This document shows, piece by piece, positions 61,991 through 64,000 of a stretch of 64,000 bases of DNA (position 1 is the stretch's first letter; every line of letters begins with the position of its first letter). The position numbers were made by a program, and so were the translations under genes. Origin of the DNA: QHXW01 sp963847515. GTDB lineage: Bacteria; Acidobacteriota; Terriglobia; Bryobacterales; Bryobacteraceae. The stretch spans positions 1,302,001-1,366,000 of the forward strand of contig CAWKAA010000001.1 in NCBI GenBank assembly GCA_963847515.1. Reading direction: 5' to 3'. The notes beneath the pieces were generated by a model. That model worked only from the letters and a program-made list of their open reading frames with translations. It did no database searches and was not told the origin of the DNA.

Positions 61991-62437
61991 ATGCCATTAT
62001 TCATGAATTATGGGGGAATCAAGGGGGAGGATGTACCTGGACTTGCTGGCCACGGGTGGATCGAAATCTATTCATTCCAATTCGGTGTGGGTCGTGGAAT
62101 CACATCAGGCGGCTCAGGCAGCGCCGACAGGGAGGGATCGTCGCCTTCCGTCAGTGAAATTGTTGTGACGAAGCCAACCGATGCATCCTCGCCACGCCTT
62201 CTCCAGGAGTGTTTGGGGAATGTGGAGCGTGAGATTTCCATAGTCCTCACGAAACCCGGTGGCCCTCGCCACACTCTCACCCTGAGCCGCGCCGTGATCA
62301 CCAACATTACGCCCTACCATTCGCCGGGTTCTCGGGAGCGGTATGAAAAACTCACAATCGCCTTTGCAGGACATGACTTCAATGGAATTCAAAATGTTCC
62401 AATTCCTCACGCATTGACTCATTTTCCGGGAAGTTGA
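61991..62437 (+). CDS. hcp: Hcp-family tube protein
   Basis: 148 residues with a strong Shine-Dalgarno (GGAGGTG, 6 bases before the ATG). The Hcp1 pattern is clear: MPLFMNYGGIKGEDVPGLAG at the start, HGWIEIYSFQFGVGRGI, then VSEIVVTKPTDASSPRLLQE and EISIVLTKPGGPRHTLTLSR in place of the usual SFTKxxDxSSPxLLxA. The barrel closes with YEKLTIAFAGHDF. Hcp hexamers stack into the inner tube of type VI secretion and related contractile devices. No other T6SS genes (vipAB, clpV, vgrG) are in the window. The only partner is the short sheath gene just upstream. Confidence 0.85.
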   Translation: MPLFMNYGGIKGEDVPGLAGHGWIEIYSFQFGVGRGITSGGSGSADREGSSPSVSEIVVTKPTDASSPRLLQECLGNVEREISIVLTKPGGPRHTLTLSRAVITNITPYHSPGSRERYEKLTIAFAGHDFNGIQNVPIPHALTHFPGS

Positions 62438-62561
62438 GCGTGAGTTAACGCATCTGACCGCCCAAAGCAATTCCTGCCGCATCTAACAAACAACGTTGAG
62501 GCGTTGCCACGCGGCGTGTTATCGAAAGCAAACATTGACGGCAGAGAGGTTCTGGCCAATC

Positions 62562-62855
62562 ATGGGTACCGTTCATTCTCAGACCAGGCGTCTCATGCCA
62601 GCAGCGCTCGCAAACTTCCTAAAGAACATGCCTTCGCCACTCGTGCTGATTGTGGCCAGCTACATCGGATTGCGTTCACTTGAAATTGCCCTGCGGCCGC
62701 AAGATTCATTTCGAACGCGCATGGCTCAGGCGCTGATGACGATATCGGCTGTTAGCTTGTTTCTGATGGTCGTGGTGTTCACGCTGGGAGAGATTGTTCG
62801 AGCAACCGGTGTGATTGCGCCGCCGTGGCCAGTCAGCTTACCCGGAAGTCGTTAG
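62562..62855 (+). CDS. Small membrane protein, hypothetical
   Basis: 97 residues (start 62562 or the ATG at 62595). Two hydrophobic segments, SPLVLIVASYIGLRSLEIAL and TISAVSLFLMVVVFTLGEIV, flank a basic loop (RPQDSFRTRMAQ), so it is probably a two-helix inner-membrane protein. It follows the Hcp gene on the same strand by about 125 bases, which would allow a membrane role near the sheath/Hcp pair, but no family is recognised. Confidence 0.5.
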   Translation: MGTVHSQTRRLMPAALANFLKNMPSPLVLIVASYIGLRSLEIALRPQDSFRTRMAQALMTISAVSLFLMVVVFTLGEIVRATGVIAPPWPVSLPGSR

Positions 62856-62860
62856 CTCGG

Positions 62861-63133
62861 TCATTGACTTGTCCAGCTCTCAAGAAATGCGCTTAATCCA
62901 AGCCGCTGCACATCATCAGTTGTGTCGCAGTCGGCGGCCAGTCCGCTGATGTGCTCGGTCTGTACGGGGGCTTTGAGAATCTCCTCCATGTGGCGCAGGT
63001 TGTCCCAGGTCTCGATCAGGTTCATACACGCCGCGCGGAAATATTGCTCCAGCATTCGGCGCTCGGCCGCGCTCAACCGCGCAATGTTGGCGGCCTTGTC
63101 GGGGTTATTGTCGTTTTTCGTTTCTTCGGCCAT
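62861..63133 (-). CDS. Small helical hypothetical protein
   Basis: 90 residues, acidic with a polar N-terminus (MAEETKNDNNPDKAANIARL) and a helical middle (AAERRMLEQYFRAACMNLIETWDNLRHMEEIL). No Shine-Dalgarno stands out. It is convergent with the small membrane protein and separated from it by only five bases. I do not recognise a family. Confidence 0.45.
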   Translation of the reverse strand: MAEETKNDNNPDKAANIARLSAAERRMLEQYFRAACMNLIETWDNLRHMEEILKAPVQTEHISGLAADCDTTDDVQRLGLSAFLESWTSQ

Positions 63134-63325
63134 CTTGTCTTATGTGTTCAGTCTTTGCATTACAACATCGCAAATTTTGGCCACCAACTATCTTTCGGTC
63201 AGATCGTTCCTCGATCGCATCGGCCCGGTATAGATTCCTCAGTGATGCCGACGAGGCCTCGACGCATTGGTGAATACTCCCGCGCATGGAGAGCCGGGGA
63301 TTATCCGGAATCTAGGCGAGTCATC

Positions 63326-64000
63326 TTGAAGACGACAAAACTGGCGGCGGCGTTTCTTCTTTTCACGGCAGCGGTGTGCGGTTCGGATGCAAAGAAAGTA
63401 TTCCGGGAGCGGTGCGCGGGGTGCCATGGGACCGATGCACGGGGGAGCGGGAGAGGGCCGGGCCTCGCGGGCAATCCGCGGCTGAGCGGCCAGCCTGTGG
63501 AGAGGTTGCGCGAGATGGTCAGGCGCGGGTTTCCAAACTCGGGCATGCCGGCATTCGATCTGCCCCCGGAAGACTTGGACGCCGTCGCCGGTTACGTCCG
63601 GAGCTTGAACGCCGGGGTGACCGTCAGGCCCACCGCTGGGAAGCGAATCACTTGGGGGAATCCAGAGCCGGGGGACTGGCTCACTTACAACGGCAAGGTG
63701 AGCGCGAACCGGTATAGCGAGCTGAAGCAGATTCACACCGGAAATGTCGACGCACTGCGCCTGCAGTGGATCTTTCCAATTCCTTATTACGGGCTGGAAG
63801 TGACACCGCTCGAAGCTAGCGGAACGATGTATGTCACGGGGCCGAACCAAGTGTTTGTGATTGACGCATTGACGGGGAGCCAGATCTGGAAGTACTCGCG
63901 GCCGCAGACTCTAGGACTCGATGGCGATGCAGCGCTCGGAACAAACCGCGGAGTGGCCATACGCGATGACAAGGTTTTCTACGTGACGGACAACGCGCAC
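63326..64000 (+). CDS. Cytochrome c-PQQ (quinoprotein) dehydrogenase, 5' part
   Basis: The frame is open to the end of the window, so only the first 225 residues are seen. The TTG at 63326 is preferred because it gives a clean signal peptide (LKTTKLAAAFLLFTAAVCGS) and follows AGGCGAG; an in-frame ATG at 63245 would add 27 basic residues. A mono-haem cytochrome domain comes first (RERCAGCHGTDARGSG with CxxCH, and SGMPAFDLP supplying the Met ligand). Then GDWLTYNGKVSANRYSELKQ starts a quinoprotein propeller, continuing VTGPNQVFVIDALTGSQIWK. Haem and PQQ domains are on one chain here, in contrast to the separate genes at 10.0-12.4 kb. The substrate is not determinable. Confidence 0.85.
   Translation, partial: MKTTKLAAAFLLFTAAVCGSDAKKVFRERCAGCHGTDARGSGRGPGLAGNPRLSGQPVERLREMVRRGFPNSGMPAFDLPPEDLDAVAGYVRSLNAGVTVRPTAGKRITWGNPEPGDWLTYNGKVSANRYSELKQIHTGNVDALRLQWIFPIPYYGLEVTPLEASGTMYVTGPNQVFVIDALTGSQIWKYSRPQTLGLDGDAALGTNRGVAIRDDKVFYVTDNAH

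Overview
The window looks like a chromosomal stretch of an Acidobacteriota bacterium, most likely of the Solibacter/Bryobacter type. This rests on gene content: four copies of the MacB/FtsX-like duplicated permease typical of Acidobacteria (ADOP), one with a PadR regulator; two Oar-like TonB-dependent receptors with carboxypeptidase-regulatory N-termini; secreted TPR proteins; PQQ dehydrogenases paired with cytochrome c; and a PEP-CTERM remnant. Most of the window appears GC-rich by eye. The taxonomic call is inference.

Layout. 1-12.4 kb: end of a secreted protein, TPR protein, Oar-like receptor (frameshifted), truncated haemoglobin, HExxH protein, ADOP permease (two frameshifts), PQQ dehydrogenase plus dihaem cytochrome c. 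12.8-16.3 kb: aspartoacylase-like and creatininase-like hydrolases, a split DMT transporter pair, a VOC protein. 16.7-21.8 kb: a TetR-regulated EmrAB-TolC-type tripartite efflux operon with a visible promoter/operator. 21.9-26.9 kb: PolX, an active/inactive M16 peptidase pair, a Nudix hydrolase. 27-33 kb: a decayed dehydrogenase, a seven-repeat propeller protein with a metallopeptidase-like head, a decayed alpha/beta hydrolase, a second ADOP permease. 33.4-36.6 kb: both subunits of DNA topoisomerase VI, unusual in bacteria. 37-45 kb: TPR protein, second Oar-like receptor, GntR regulator, and divergent RhaT-like permease plus NanE-NanK fusion; this looks like an amino-sugar uptake and catabolism unit controlled from one intergenic operator. 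45.3-48.6 kb: PEP-CTERM remnant, third ADOP permease and its PadR repressor with twin operators.

48.6-52.2 kb is a decayed integrative/mobilizable element: DUF3363-type relaxase, ribbon-helix-helix accessory gene, a 33-bp inverted pair enclosing eight 10-bp phased repeats, and a tyrosine recombinase beside the 3' end of tRNA-Phe. 52.2-55 kb: class I fumarase (frameshifted) and a two-gene chromate transporter. 55-57.6 kb is a visibly AT-richer island: an IS1595-type transposase remnant and a two-gene AAA ATPase + TOPRIM cassette, set between two 65-bp direct repeats and next to a decapitated ADOP permease. This is the best candidate for a poorly described, probably anti-phage, system. 59-64 kb: small hypothetical genes, a phytoene-desaturase-like oxidoreductase, a very short phage-tail-sheath protein followed by an Hcp tube protein, and the start of a haem-PQQ dehydrogenase that runs off the window.

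About eleven reading-frame breaks occur, some in housekeeping genes (polX, fumarase). Many may therefore be assembly indels. At least one, an 11-bp tandem duplication in the hydrolase remnant, looks like true decay.
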